The notes: generated by a model not told the origin, from the letters alone. Positions 1-9,291 are shown, counted from the first letter of the stretch. The stretch: 64,000 nucleotides of DNA from Nitrospirillum iridis (GCF_014205765.1 NZ_JACIIZ010000004.1:248001-312000); one strand, 5' to 3'. Numbers and translations are program-made.

Positions 1-319
1 CGCCGCCGCGATCCTGGAAATTGAGCGCACCGCTACCCCCATCCAAAAAGCTTTGCCGAAGATCCACCGGTGATCATGCCGCCGGTGAAGTGCTTGTTAT
101 CGGCCGTCATATGATCTCCGCGCCCCGAAGGCAACGTGCCTCGGACGGGCGCCTACCGTATAGCCTATGGCCTTACGTCGATTGCCGGATAAAGGTGCCA
201 GACTGTAAAAGAAAAGGCGTATGAACCGGTTAGGTCGCCGGGTCGCGGTCCCGGCGGGGAAGCGGTTGCGCAAATGCGGATGGCCTGTGGGCTGCGGGGT
301 CCGCTTCGGGGGTACGAAC
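1..319. other. Leader region before the chemosensory operon, no gene seen
   Basis: No frame here gives a credible protein; the short open frames on both strands show no recognisable domain and no ribosome site. A weak sigma70-like promoter could lie at 182-209 (TTGCCG, 16 bp spacer, TGTAAA), which would place transcription start about 100 bases before the receptor start. This is a by-eye match only. Confidence 0.35.
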
Positions 320-2266
320 ATGGCGTTGGTTAAGACCTCACGGCTGGCAGGGGTAAAAGGCAGGGCGCGTGGCCAGGCCCCCAGTCAGACGGCGGAGCAG
401 CCGACCGCCCCGATCCCGGGGGCCCCGACGCCCAAGCGCCCTCGGCGCCCGGTGGCCGCCACCCGACAGACCGTGACGGAGCGGGTCGCCGCGGCAACCG
501 AGGAACTGGCCAGCGGCGTGGCCGAGGCGGCGGCGGCGGCCGAGGAATTGCGCCGGTCCATGGAGCAGATTTCCGCCGCGGCGGAGGAGGCGGCCAGCGC
601 CAGCCACGAATCGTTGGCGGCGGTGGTGGCCATGGCGTCCGCCTTCGCGCAGTCACGCGGGCGGGCGGACCAGTCCCGCACCCGCACCCTGAGCCTGCAG
701 ACCCAGCTGACCGAGGCGGCGACCCTGATCGAGGCGTCGGTGGCGGCCGTGATGGCCAGTGCCGAGCGGCAACTGAAATCGGTCGAGGTGGTGGTCACCC
801 TGGAACAGCATGCCGGCGCGGTCGGCGACATCACGCGGGTGGTGGCCGACATTTCGGACCAGACCGGACTGCTGGCGCTGAACGCCGCTATCGAGGCGGC
901 CCGGGCCGGGGACCATGGCCGGGGGTTCGCCGTGGTGGCGGACGAGGTGCGCGCCTTGGCGGAGGCGTCGGAAAAGCGATCCCATGACGTGCAGACCCTG
1001 GCCGATGCCATCATTGATGAAGTGCGGGTGATCGCCGCCCGGATCCGCGCCGCCGCCGCCGCCGCGAAGGCCGAGGCGGCGGCGGCCCGCGCGGTATCGG
1101 GGCAGTTGGCCATCATGCGTGCCGACCTGGCGGAACTGGTGGACGGCGCGCAGGACATTCTGATGGCCACGGTGGAGGCGGACGCCGCCGCGCGAGAGGC
1201 CCAGAAGGCGGCCGAATCCGTCTCCAGCGCGGCGGAGGAACAGGCGGCCGCCGCGGCGGAAGCCCAGCGTTCCATCGCGCAGCAGAGCGAGGCGCTGGAC
1301 CAGAGCCGGCAGACGGCCGAGGCCCTGGCCGAACTGTCCGAGGGGTTGCGCGAGGATGACCGCCGCGCCACGCTGGCGGAAGAGGTCGGCGCGTCGGCGG
1401 AGCAGTTGTCGGCCGCCGTGCAGCAGCTGGCGGGGGCGGCGGGGGAAATCCTGATCGCCATCAACCAGATCAATCGCGGCGCGCAGATGCAGGCGGCGGC
1501 CACCCAGGAGTCCGGCGCCGCCATGGCCCAGATGCAGCGGGCGGCCCAGTCCACCGGGGAGATCGCGGCCAGGGCGTTGGACGGGGTGGAGCGTGCGCTG
1601 GCCCGCCTGCGGGAAAGCCGGGGGGTGGTGATCCGGTTGACCACCGGGGTCAGTGACGCCCTGGTTGAAACCCGCGCGGTGATCGGCCTGGTCGGCACGC
1701 TGGAGGATACGGGCCGGCGCATGGAGAAGATCGTCGACGCTATCGCCATCCTGGCGGTGCAGACCACCATGCTAGCGGTCAGCGGCTCGGTCGAGGCGGC
1801 GCGGACGGGCGACCAGGGGCAGGGGTTCGCCGTCGTGTCCACCGACATTCGCGCGCTGGCCAGGGAATCGGCTGAAAACGCGGACCGGGCCAAGGATCTG
1901 GTGCGGGTGCTGCAAAACCAGGTGAATTACGTCCGCCGCGACCTGGAACAGATCGTCGTCGTGACGGAAGCCGAGGTCCAGAAGAACAAGGAAATCAACG
2001 TCCGGCTGGGGACTGTGGAGCAGGGTGCCGACGATCTGCGCGCCATCAGCGTCGAAATCGCCAGCGGCGCCGGGGCGATCGCCAACACGGTGCGGGACGT
2101 GCAGTCCGGTGTTGAACAGATCGCCCAGGCGGCGGAGCTTGCGGGTGCCGCCGCCATCCAGGCGGCCACCGCCGCCCGGCAGCAATCGCGCGGGGCGGAG
2201 GATTTGGCCGCCGCCATCGAGGAGATCGCCTCCCTGGCCGATGAACTTCAGAAGTCCGGGGGCTGA
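320..2266 (+). CDS. Soluble methyl-accepting chemotaxis protein with two signalling tips (DosM-like)
   Basis: A 648-residue coiled-coil chemoreceptor with no membrane segment and no recognisable periplasmic sensor. It carries two separate MCP signalling hairpins. The first tip (about residues 175-215) is canonical, with [18 protein letters not shown] followed by [16 protein letters not shown]. The second (about residues 470-515) is divergent, with [18 protein letters not shown] then [16 protein letters not shown]. Alanine- and glutamate-rich heptads link them. I chose ATG 320 because GGGGG lies just upstream; an in-frame ATG at 221 adds a basic, non-heptad leader. First gene of the che operon; the triple-CheW gene follows at 2286. 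Receptors with a signalling domain at each end are known from V. cholerae DosM, which joins two CheA/CheW layers in cytoplasmic arrays. Family call secure; the array role is inference. Confidence 0.88.
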   Translation: MALVKTSRLAGVKGRARGQAPSQTAEQPTAPIPGAPTPKRPRRPVAATRQTVTERVAAATEELASGVAEAAAAAEELRRSMEQISAAAEEAASASHESLAAVVAMASAFAQSRGRADQSRTRTLSLQTQLTEAATLIEASVAAVMASAERQLKSVEVVVTLEQHAGAVGDITRVVADISDQTGLLALNAAIEAARAGDHGRGFAVVADEVRALAEASEKRSHDVQTLADAIIDEVRVIAARIRAAAAAAKAEAAAARAVSGQLAIMRADLAELVDGAQDILMATVEADAAAREAQKAAESVSSAAEEQAAAAAEAQRSIAQQSEALDQSRQTAEALAELSEGLREDDRRATLAEEVGASAEQLSAAVQQLAGAAGEILIAINQINRGAQMQAAATQESGAAMAQMQRAAQSTGEIAARALDGVERALARLRESRGVVIRLTTGVSDALVETRAVIGLVGTLEDTGRRMEKIVDAIAILAVQTTMLAVSGSVEAARTGDQGQGFAVVSTDIRALARESAENADRAKDLVRVLQNQVNYVRRDLEQIVVVTEAEVQKNKEINVRLGTVEQGADDLRAISVEIASGAGAIANTVRDVQSGVEQIAQAAELAGAAAIQAATAARQQSRGAEDLAAAIEEIASLADELQKSGG

Positions 2267-2285
2267 GGTGGGGCCGGGGCCCGGC

Positions 2286-3785
2286 ATGGGCCGGCAAAAG
2301 GTTCTGACCTTCCGCATCGGCGCCACCCGACTGGCCGCCGCCGCCGGTGACGTGACCGAGGTGTTCCGCCGTATGAAGGTCACCCGCGTGCCCCATGCGC
2401 CGTCCGGCCTGATGGGGGTGACCAACGTGCGCGGCGCCGTGGTGCCGGTCGTCTCCCTGGCCCGCCTGATGGGCGGTCAGGAGGCACCGGTCACGGCCGC
2501 GTCGCGCGTTCTGCTGTTGCAGGCGGGCGAGCCGGTGGCCGTGTCCGTGGACGAGGTGGGGGCCCTGGTCACGCTGGAGGCGGACGCGAGTGGTGGCCCG
2601 GTGGCGCCCGGCACCCTTTACGCCGATTGCGACGGCGCCACGCGCCTGCTGGACCTCGCGGCGTTGCTTCGACGTGATTTCGCTGGCCTGGCCAAGGGCG
2701 GCGGGGCCGGGACCGGGGGCCGGGCTACGCCGCCCGCCGCCGTGCGGGCCAAGGACGAGCGGGCGTTCCTGAGTTTTGAGTTGGCGGGCCAGGATTACGC
2801 CCTGCCCTTGGCGGAGGTGGGGGAAGCCATCACCGTGCCGGATCATCTGGCCACACTTCCCCGCACGGATGAGGCCATGGTGGGCGTGGTGACCCTGCGC
2901 GGCACCCTGCTGCCCATCGTTTCGCTGCGCGTGTTGCTGGGTCTTGGCCGGGGGGGCATGGATGCCCGCGCGCGGGTCATCGTCGCCCATATCGGCAACG
3001 CCCGCGTGGGCTTGCTGGTGGATCGCCTCAACGCCATTCTGCGCGTGCCGGCCACCAGCGTCGGCGCCGTACCGGCACTGCTGAACCGCGGCCGGGGGGA
3101 GGCCCAGATCGGGGCCATCTGTCGGCTGCCCGATGGGCGCGGGCTGGTTTCCATCCTGTCCGGCGAGCGGCTGTTCCGGGAGGACGGCATGGCCCGCATC
3201 CTGTCGGACGGCCGGCGGGCGGAAGAGGGCGATGAAAGGTCAGCCGACATGACGGACCGGCATCAGGACGCGGCGGGGGAGCGGATCGTCGTCTTCCGAT
3301 TGGGGGACGAGGAATATGGCCTGCCCATCGACGCGGTCGAGGAAGTGGTGCGCCTGCCCGACACGCTGACCCGCTTGCCCCGGGCGCCCGCGTTCATCGA
3401 GGGGGTCATGAACCTGCGCGGCCAGGTGCTGCCGGTCATTGACCAGCGTGGACGCTTCGGCATCGACGGCGCGGGGGCGGCCCGTCGCCGGCGCGTGATC
3501 GTCACCCGTGTCAACGGCACGCTGGCGGGGTTCGCCGTCGACGCCGTGTCGGAGATTCTGCGCCTGCCCGCCGACCGGGTGCGGGAAACGCCGGGCCTGG
3601 CGGCGGCGGACGGGGCCCCCCTGTTCGACCGTATCGCCAACCTGGAGACGGCCGACGGGGTGGGCCGCATGATCTTGCTGATCCAGCCGCAGGCGCTGCT
3701 GGATCAGGCGGAGCGCGATCTGTTGGCGGCGCTTGACGACACGCTGGGCGGGGCGGAGGGCGCCCCCGGTTCGGCGGCGCCGTGA
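2286..3785 (+). CDS. cheW: CheW-type adaptor with three tandem CheW domains
   Basis: About 499 residues, three times a usual CheW. Domain 1 (about residues 1-140) has VTNVRGAVVPVVSL; domain 2 (about 160-310) has VVTLRGTLLPIVSL; domain 3 (about 335-480) has VMNLRGQVLPVIDQ. Each is the conserved NxRGxxxPvxxL core of CheW, which links receptor tips to the CheA P5 domain. Linkers are Gly/Ala- and charge-rich. ATG 2286 is chosen because the open frame before it overlaps the receptor gene; GTG 2268 is an alternative. The stop overlaps the start of cheB. No separate single-domain cheW is present in the operon, so this protein is probably its only adaptor apart from the CheW domain of CheA. Known in family terms; the reason for three domains is unknown. 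Confidence 0.9.
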   Translation: MGRQKVLTFRIGATRLAAAAGDVTEVFRRMKVTRVPHAPSGLMGVTNVRGAVVPVVSLARLMGGQEAPVTAASRVLLLQAGEPVAVSVDEVGALVTLEADASGGPVAPGTLYADCDGATRLLDLAALLRRDFAGLAKGGGAGTGGRATPPAAVRAKDERAFLSFELAGQDYALPLAEVGEAITVPDHLATLPRTDEAMVGVVTLRGTLLPIVSLRVLLGLGRGGMDARARVIVAHIGNARVGLLVDRLNAILRVPATSVGAVPALLNRGRGEAQIGAICRLPDGRGLVSILSGERLFREDGMARILSDGRRAEEGDERSADMTDRHQDAAGERIVVFRLGDEEYGLPIDAVEEVVRLPDTLTRLPRAPAFIEGVMNLRGQVLPVIDQRGRFGIDGAGAARRRRVIVTRVNGTLAGFAVDAVSEILRLPADRVRETPGLAAADGAPLFDRIANLETADGVGRMILLIQPQALLDQAERDLLAALDDTLGGAEGAPGSAAP

Positions 3786-4888
3786 TCCGTCTTCTGATCG
3801 TCGATGACAGCGCGCTGATCCGCCGCCTTCTGGGTGACCTGTTCACCGCCACCGGCGATTTCGAGGTGGCGCTCGCCCGCGACGGGGTGGAGGCGCTGGC
3901 GCAGGTGCGGGAGTTCAAGCCGGACGTGGTCACCCTGGACGTCAACATGCCCCAGATGGATGGGCTGACCTGCCTGGATCAGATCATGGTGGAGCGCCCG
4001 TGCCCCGTCGTCATGGTGTCGTCGCTGACCGAGGCCGGGGCCGAGGTGACGCTGGAGGCCTTGGCGCTGGGCGCGGTTGATTTCATCCAGAAGCCGGATG
4101 GCGCCATCTCGCTGAAGATGGATCAATTGGGACCCAGCCTGGTGGAGAAGGTGCGGGTGGCGGCGACCGCGCGCCTGCGCCGGTCCCATCGCTTGACGGA
4201 GCGGGTGCGGCGCCAGGGAGGAGGCCTGGCCGCCAAACCCACGCGTGTTCGCGCCCTAACGGATGTCGCCGTCGAGGGAAGCGAGGGGGCTGCCGTGGGG
4301 AAGCGGGCACCGCCCGGCTTGGTGATCGTGGGATGCTCCACCGGCGGTCCGCCGGCGCTGGACGCCCTGTTGACGGGCCTTCCAGCGGCTTTCCCCTGGC
4401 CCGTCCTGGTGGCGCAGCACATGCCGGCCAGCTTCACCGGCCCCCTGGCCCGCCGGCTGGACGGCTTGTGCGCCCTGACGGTGCGGGAGGTGACACGGCC
4501 GACGCGCATCGAGGCCGGCCACGTCTATATCGGCAAGGGGGATGCCGATCTGGTGATGGGCATGCGGCCTGCCGGCCTGATGGCCTTGCCGGTGCCAGCC
4601 AAGGCCGAGTATCGCTGGCACCCCAGCGTCGACCGGCTGGTCGAGAGCGCGTTGGGCTTGGTCGACCCCCGCCGCCTGGTGGGGGTGCTGATGACGGGCA
4701 TGGGCTATGATGGGGCCGAGTTCATGACCCGCATGCGTGACGGCGGCGGCCGCACCATCGCCGAGGCCGAGGAGACGGCGGTGGTCTGGGGCATGCCGGG
4801 GGAACTGGTCCGGCGGGGCGGGGCGGACTGCGTGACGCCGCTGGATCAGATCGCTGGCCAGCTCGTTCGCCTGGTGGAGGGCCGATGA
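3782..4888 (+). CDS. cheB: Protein-glutamate methylesterase CheB
   Basis: 368 residues. The N-terminal receiver domain has acidic residues D8/D9, phospho-acceptor D53 in TLDVNMPQMDG and Lys in FIQKPDG. The C-terminal methylesterase domain has the Ser-His-Asp triad motifs GCSTGGPPAL, QHMPASFTGP and MTGMGYDGAEF. When phosphorylated by CheA it removes methyl groups from (or deamidates) receptor glutamyl residues, giving adaptation. The GTG start overlaps the cheW stop (GTGA), indicating translational coupling, and its own stop overlaps the cheR start. The interdomain linker (about residues 135-178) is long and basic. Complete and intact. Confidence 0.95.
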   Translation: MIRLLIVDDSALIRRLLGDLFTATGDFEVALARDGVEALAQVREFKPDVVTLDVNMPQMDGLTCLDQIMVERPCPVVMVSSLTEAGAEVTLEALALGAVDFIQKPDGAISLKMDQLGPSLVEKVRVAATARLRRSHRLTERVRRQGGGLAAKPTRVRALTDVAVEGSEGAAVGKRAPPGLVIVGCSTGGPPALDALLTGLPAAFPWPVLVAQHMPASFTGPLARRLDGLCALTVREVTRPTRIEAGHVYIGKGDADLVMGMRPAGLMALPVPAKAEYRWHPSVDRLVESALGLVDPRRLVGVLMTGMGYDGAEFMTRMRDGGGRTIAEAEETAVVWGMPGELVRRGGADCVTPLDQIAGQLVRLVEGR

Positions 4889-5814
4889 CCCGTCGCCGCG
4901 CCCCGCCGCGCCCACCACCGCAGGCCGGGCAACCGCCCTTGCTCAGCGCCACCGATCTGGGCCGGTTTTGCGAGTTCCTGTACGTGCGCACCGGCATGCA
5001 GTTCGGCGAGAGCAAACGCTATTACATCGACCGCCGGCTGGCGGGCCGCATGGCGGCCATCGGTGCCGCCACCTTCGCCGACTACTTCGCCCGGCTGCGG
5101 GCGGATGCCAGCGAAATCGAGCGGCTGATCAACAGCTTCACGATCAACGAGACGTATTTCTACCGCGAGGACCGTCAGCTGCTGAGCATGAGCCGCGACC
5201 TGTTGCCGGAAGTCGTCGCCACCCGGGGGGCCGGTGACAAGATCCGCATCTGGTCACTGCCGTGCTCGACAGGGGAGGAGCCGTACTCGATCGCGCTCTG
5301 GCTGCTGGAAAATTGGCGGCTGGTGGATGCCTATCATGTGGAAATCGTCGGTTCCGACATCGATACCCAAGCCTTGGCGGAGGCGCGTCTCGGGCGCTAC
5401 TCCGTCAGGGCGCTGGCCCACCTGCCGGAGGAGCTGGTGCGGGACTACTTCGAACCGCTGCCGGGTGGCGTCCGTGGCGCCGACTTCGAACTGATCCAGG
5501 ACCTTCGGGAATCGGTCAGCTTCACCACCGCCAATCTGGTGGATGCCGAAACCTTGGCCATCCATGGGGCGTTCGACATCATCTTTTGCCGTAACCTACT
5601 GATTTATTTTGATGATGCGTCCCGTCACGTCGCGGTCGACAATCTTTATGATCGCTTGGCGCCGGGCGGCTTCCTGTGTCTCGGGCATTCGGAATCGCTG
5701 GCGCGCCTGACCGACCGGTTCGAGGTGCGGCGGTTCGAGGATGCCGTCATCTATCAGCGGCCCCGGGATAGCAGGGCGGGCGGGCGCAAGGATGGGGGCG
5801 GCCCCCATGGATGA
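4885..5814 (+). CDS. cheR: Chemotaxis protein methyltransferase CheR
   Basis: 309 residues. It uses S-adenosylmethionine to methylate receptor glutamates, opposing CheB. Visible motifs are NETYFYRE at the substrate side, the SAM-binding WSLPCSTGEEPYSIA, and IFCRNLLIYFDD near the C terminus. The first 20 residues are a proline/arginine-rich extension before the CheR N-terminal helices. The start ATG overlaps the cheB stop (ATGA) and the 3' end overlaps the start of cheA. There is no C-terminal TPR or tethering domain. The single cheR/cheB pair in one operon with one receptor suggests a self-contained adaptation loop. Confidence 0.95.
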   Translation: MTRRRAPPRPPPQAGQPPLLSATDLGRFCEFLYVRTGMQFGESKRYYIDRRLAGRMAAIGAATFADYFARLRADASEIERLINSFTINETYFYREDRQLLSMSRDLLPEVVATRGAGDKIRIWSLPCSTGEEPYSIALWLLENWRLVDAYHVEIVGSDIDTQALAEARLGRYSVRALAHLPEELVRDYFEPLPGGVRGADFELIQDLRESVSFTTANLVDAETLAIHGAFDIIFCRNLLIYFDDASRHVAVDNLYDRLAPGGFLCLGHSESLARLTDRFEVRRFEDAVIYQRPRDSRAGGRKDGGGPHG

Positions 5815-7849
5815 GCTTCTGGAACAATTCCTGGTCGAAGGCCCGGAGCAGGTGCAGCAGGCGAGCGACGCCCTGCTGGCATTGGAGGACACCCCCGACG
5901 ATGCCGGCCTGATCGACCAGGCCTTCCGCGCCATCCATACGCTGAAGGGATCGGTGGGGTTGTTCGACCTGCCGGCCATGGGCCAGGTGCTGCACGTGGC
6001 GGAGGACCTGTTGGGGGCCTGGCGCGATGGCCGCCTGCCTCTGTCGCGCCCAGGAGTGGATGCCCTGATCTCCGCCACCGCCCAGACGGAGCGCTGGCTT
6101 GGGGCCTTGGCGGCGACGTCGGGCGCGCTGCCGGCCGACGCGGGCGAGGCGGCGGCCCACCTGGTGGGACGGCTGCGCCGCTTCCTGGGCGATGATGGCC
6201 CCGCCGCCTCAGTTGGCACGACGCTCCCGGCGGACACCGCCTGGATCGAGGATCTGTTTCGGACGCGGGGATTGGACCCGGCGCGCCATCCCACGCTGAC
6301 GGCCCTGCGCTACGCGCCGGACCCGGGCTGCTATTTCCGGGGGGAGGATCCCATCGCCTTGGTTCGCCGGGTCCCTGGCCTGGTCGCCTTGCGCATCGGC
6401 CGGGCGGGTGATGCCGTCGCCCCGCCGGATGACGTGTACGACCCCTATGCCTGCGACCTGGTGGTGGAGATATTGTCCAACGCCGCGCCGGACGCGGTCA
6501 GGGCGCCCTTCCGTTTCATGCCCGACCAGATCCAAGTGGTCGCCTGGTCACCCCCTCCGGCTGTCCTGGCGGCCGTCGCCCCCCCGGCCCCAATGATCGC
6601 GGATACGGTGGGCCGCACCCTGCGCGTGGATTCAGGGCGGATCGATGCCCTGGCGGAACTGGTGGATGAACTGGTCGTCACCAAGAACGCCCTGTCCGAT
6701 CTGGTCGCTCAGATGACAGGCCCGGCGGTGGGCGCCGCCACAGGGGGGGGGGAGGCTGCGGTCCGCAGCCTGGGCGACCGGCAGGCCGCCCTGGATCGGC
6801 TGGTGGGCCGTCTGCATCGCACGGTCATGGGCATCCGGCTGGTGCCCCTGCTGCCCCTGTTGCGCCGCTTTCCCCGGATGGTGCGGGAAATGGCGACGGC
6901 ACTGGGCAAGGAGGTCGACCTCGCCGTCGAGGGCCAGGACGTCCAGGTCGACAAGGGCGTCGTTGAGGGGTTGTTCGAGCCGCTGACCCATCTCCTGCGC
7001 AATGCCGTCGACCACGGCATCGAGCTGGCCACGGAGCGGACGGCCCAGGGCAAGCCCGTCCGGTCGCGGATCGTTTTGCGGGCCCGGCGCGAGGACGACC
7101 AGGTGGTCATCGAGGTGACGGACGATGGTCGGGGCATGGATCCCGCCCGCATTCGGCGGGCGGCGGCTGAGCGGGGCCTGATGCCCGCCCGCGCCCTTGA
7201 CGCCCTGCCCGACGATCAGGTTCTGGACCTGGTGTTTCGCCCCGGCTTCTCCACCGCGGCGGCGGTCACGGACCTCTCGGGCCGCGGGGTCGGCATGGAT
7301 GCCATGCGCGCCGCCGTCGGGCGGCTGGGGGGCAGCGTCGGCATCGACAGCACGCCTGGGCAGGGAACGACGGTGCGCCTGGTTCTGCCGCTCAATCTGG
7401 TGCTGGCCCGGGTCATGGTCGTGTCCGTGAATGGTGAGCGCTATGGCATTCCCATGGACGGGATCGTGGAGACGACCCGCGTGGCGGGGGACCATATCCG
7501 TCCCATCCGCGCCGGCCGCGCGTTCGTGCTGCGCGACGCCGTGCTGCCTTTGCTGGCGCTGGCCGACCTGTTGGGTCTTCAGTCTGGGACGGCGGCGCCC
7601 AGTATGCCGGAAGGCGGCGACGCGCGGCGGGCGGTGGTCGTGCGCGTGGGCGGGGAACGGGTGGCGGTGGAGGTTGACGCCTTCATCGGCCGCCGGGATG
7701 TCGTCCTGCGCCCGATGACGGGATTGCTCCGCGCCATGCCCGGCCTTCTGGGCACAACTCTTTTGGGGGATGGGCAGGTGCTGATGGTTCTGGATGTCCC
7801 CGGCCTGATCGACGCCATCCCCGGCCCGTCGAGGGAAGCTGAATCATGA
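5807..7849 (+). CDS. cheA: Chemotaxis histidine kinase CheA with an atypical middle region
   Basis: About 680 residues. P1 (HPt) at residues 1-110 has the phosphorylatable His44 in HTLKGSVGLFD. Residues about 140-260 form an unusual globular region (DPGCYFRGEDPIALVRR, then VDVxEILSN-like strands) instead of a textbook P2 CheY/CheB-docking domain. P3 dimerisation (about 265-340), P4 kinase with LLRNAVDHGIE (N box), DDGRGMD (G1) and GRGVGMDAMR (G2), and P5 CheW-like domain (about 530-670) follow. ATG 5807 is used because a GGGGGCGGCCCCC stretch with a purine-rich GGATGGGGG element sits just upstream and it overlaps the cheR stop. It phosphorylates CheB and probably the CheY-like protein at 8206. 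Confidence 0.93.
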   Translation: MDELLEQFLVEGPEQVQQASDALLALEDTPDDAGLIDQAFRAIHTLKGSVGLFDLPAMGQVLHVAEDLLGAWRDGRLPLSRPGVDALISATAQTERWLGALAATSGALPADAGEAAAHLVGRLRRFLGDDGPAASVGTTLPADTAWIEDLFRTRGLDPARHPTLTALRYAPDPGCYFRGEDPIALVRRVPGLVALRIGRAGDAVAPPDDVYDPYACDLVVEILSNAAPDAVRAPFRFMPDQIQVVAWSPPPAVLAAVAPPAPMIADTVGRTLRVDSGRIDALAELVDELVVTKNALSDLVAQMTGPAVGAATGGGEAAVRSLGDRQAALDRLVGRLHRTVMGIRLVPLLPLLRRFPRMVREMATALGKEVDLAVEGQDVQVDKGVVEGLFEPLTHLLRNAVDHGIELATERTAQGKPVRSRIVLRARREDDQVVIEVTDDGRGMDPARIRRAAAERGLMPARALDALPDDQVLDLVFRPGFSTAAAVTDLSGRGVGMDAMRAAVGRLGGSVGIDSTPGQGTTVRLVLPLNLVLARVMVVSVNGERYGIPMDGIVETTRVAGDHIRPIRAGRAFVLRDAVLPLLALADLLGLQSGTAAPSMPEGGDARRAVVVRVGGERVAVEVDAFIGRRDVVLRPMTGLLRAMPGLLGTTLLGDGQVLMVLDVPGLIDAIPGPSREAES

Positions 7850-8085
7850 CCGTGGTGGTGGAAAATGATTTCATCCGGCTGGAGGGGGCATGCGCCGCCG
7901 AGGACGCAGAAACCCTGGTATCAGCCCTGCAAGGGGCGGCTGATCCCATAGTTGACGTCAGCCGATGCCTTCATCTCCATGGCGCGGTGGTGCAGGTATT
8001 GCTCGCCTTCCGGCCATCTGTACGCGGTATGGCCGAGGATATATTTCTCCGGGACTGGGTCATACCCCATTTGGTGGCAGACTGA
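7846..8085 (+). CDS. Small STAS-like protein of the che operon
   Basis: 79 residues, start overlapping the cheA stop (ATGA). Its pattern of strands and helices (ENDFIRLEG, then PIVDVSRCLHLHGAVVQVLLAF) matches the core of STAS/anti-sigma antagonist proteins, where a strand ending in D-x-S is followed by the phosphorylatable Ser and helix. Here the usual Asp-Ser before the helix is Leu-His, so it should not be phosphorylated like SpoIIAA. STAS-type proteins are found in some chemosensory operons, but the function is not established. Short length and divergence keep confidence moderate. Confidence 0.65.
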   Translation: MTVVVENDFIRLEGACAAEDAETLVSALQGAADPIVDVSRCLHLHGAVVQVLLAFRPSVRGMAEDIFLRDWVIPHLVAD

Positions 8086-8205
8086 TAAGTCTTTCGCGGG
8101 TGAGATTATTGGCGCGCCCCTATACATAGCAGGGAGCCGGCAGTATATGTGGAACCCGATGACTTGCCGGAAAAGACAATTGGCGGATTGGACGACTTGG
8201 GTGGG

Positions 8206-8598
8206 ATGGGTCAAATGGGTACTACGGTTTTAATCGTCGACGACAGCAAGCTGGCGCGCATCGTCGTGGCCAAGGCCATCGCGGCGTTGCAGCCCGGCTG
8301 GGCCAGGGTCGAGGCGAGCAACGCGGATGAGGCGCTGGCCGTCCTGCGCGATGGCAAGGTCGATCTGGCCATTTTGGATTTCAACATGCCTGGCCGCAAC
8401 GGCCTGGAACTGGCGGAGCAAATGCGACACCGCTATCCTGACATGCCCATCGCCTTGGCCACCGCCAATGTGCAGGACGAGGTGATCGCCCGCGCCCGGG
8501 CCGCCAACACCACCTTCGTCAGCAAACCCATCACCGAGGAGGGAATTCGCGATTTCCTGACCGGCGCAGCGTTGAAGCTGCGCGCGGTGCACGGATGA
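8206..8598 (+). CDS. cheY: Single-domain CheY-like response regulator
   Basis: About 130 residues, receiver domain only: acidic pair in LIVDDSKLAR, phospho-acceptor D58 in LAILDFNMPGRNG, Thr in ALATANVQ and Lys in FVSKPI. As a stand-alone receiver it is the likely phosphate output of CheA, with the CheC-type phosphatase next door to reset it. ATG 8206 follows GGGTGGG; ATG 8215 is a close alternative, and an upstream in-frame ATG at 8149 adds a poorly conserved-looking leader. A 120-base gap separates it from the STAS gene, the only real break in the operon, and could carry a second promoter. Confidence 0.88.
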   Translation: MGQMGTTVLIVDDSKLARIVVAKAIAALQPGWARVEASNADEALAVLRDGKVDLAILDFNMPGRNGLELAEQMRHRYPDMPIALATANVQDEVIARARAANTTFVSKPITEEGIRDFLTGAALKLRAVHG

Positions 8599-9242
8599 CC
8601 TTCGCGCCCTACGCCCTTGAGGACCTGGAGACCGATGCGCTGACCGAGTTGGTCAACATCGGTGTGAGCCGTGCCGCCGTCAGCTTGCGCAAGATGGTCG
8701 GCAGTCAGGTGACGCTCTCCGTTCCGTCGGTGGAGGTGGTGGGGCGGCGCGCGGCGGTCACCCTGATCCGGGAGCGTGAAAGCGACCAGCTGGTGGCCGT
8801 GCGGCAGGATTTCAGCGGCGCGTTCAGCGGCCGCGCGCTGCTCATCTTTCCCGAGGCCAATAGCCTGGAACTGGTGCGCGCCGTCACGCATGACGAACTG
8901 TCCGGCCAGGAGATTGTGGACATCGAGGAGGAGGCGTTGGCGGAGACGGGCAACGTCGTCCTCAATGGCTGCCTGGCCACCATGGCCAACATCCTGCAGC
9001 GGCCTCTGGCCATGTCGCTACCCCAGGTCATGAAGGGGGATGGCCAGATTCTGTTCGAATTGTCAGAGGAACCGGACGACAATGGCGTCGTCCTGTTCCT
9101 CTACATCAATTTCGCGATCAGCGGCCGCGACATCCGCGGGTATATCGCCATGCTGATGGATCTGCCGTCGCTGCGTTCGCTGAAGGAACTGATCGGTGAG
9201 TTCATCGCGCGGGTGGTGGGCGCGGGTGGTGGGGACGGATGA
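8595..9242 (+). CDS. cheC: CheC-type CheY phosphatase
   Basis: 215 residues. It has the two characteristic active-site helices of CheC/FliY: first DALTELVNIGVSRAAVSL (residues about 15-32), second LAETGNVVLNGCLATMAN (about 115-132), each supplying an E-x-x-N pair that positions water to hydrolyse CheY phosphate. Both motifs are intact, so it is expected to be catalytically competent (CheX has one functional motif). The start overlaps the cheY-like stop, supporting a direct enzyme-substrate pair. CheC-family phosphatases are less usual in alphaproteobacteria, which often use phosphate sinks or CheZ-like proteins; that statement is from general knowledge. Confidence 0.82.
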   Translation: MTFAPYALEDLETDALTELVNIGVSRAAVSLRKMVGSQVTLSVPSVEVVGRRAAVTLIRERESDQLVAVRQDFSGAFSGRALLIFPEANSLELVRAVTHDELSGQEIVDIEEEALAETGNVVLNGCLATMANILQRPLAMSLPQVMKGDGQILFELSEEPDDNGVVLFLYINFAISGRDIRGYIAMLMDLPSLRSLKELIGEFIARVVGAGGGDG

Positions 9243-9291
9243 TGATGCGCGGTGACCGGCGATGCCGCCAAGGCGGTTGGGGGACACGGGC

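Noticed and set aside
385-1893. Open frame of about 500 codons antisense to the double-tip receptor
   Set aside because: It mirrors the GC-rich heptad codons of the receptor and has a Ser/Ala/Arg composition with no domain. A shadow of the real gene.
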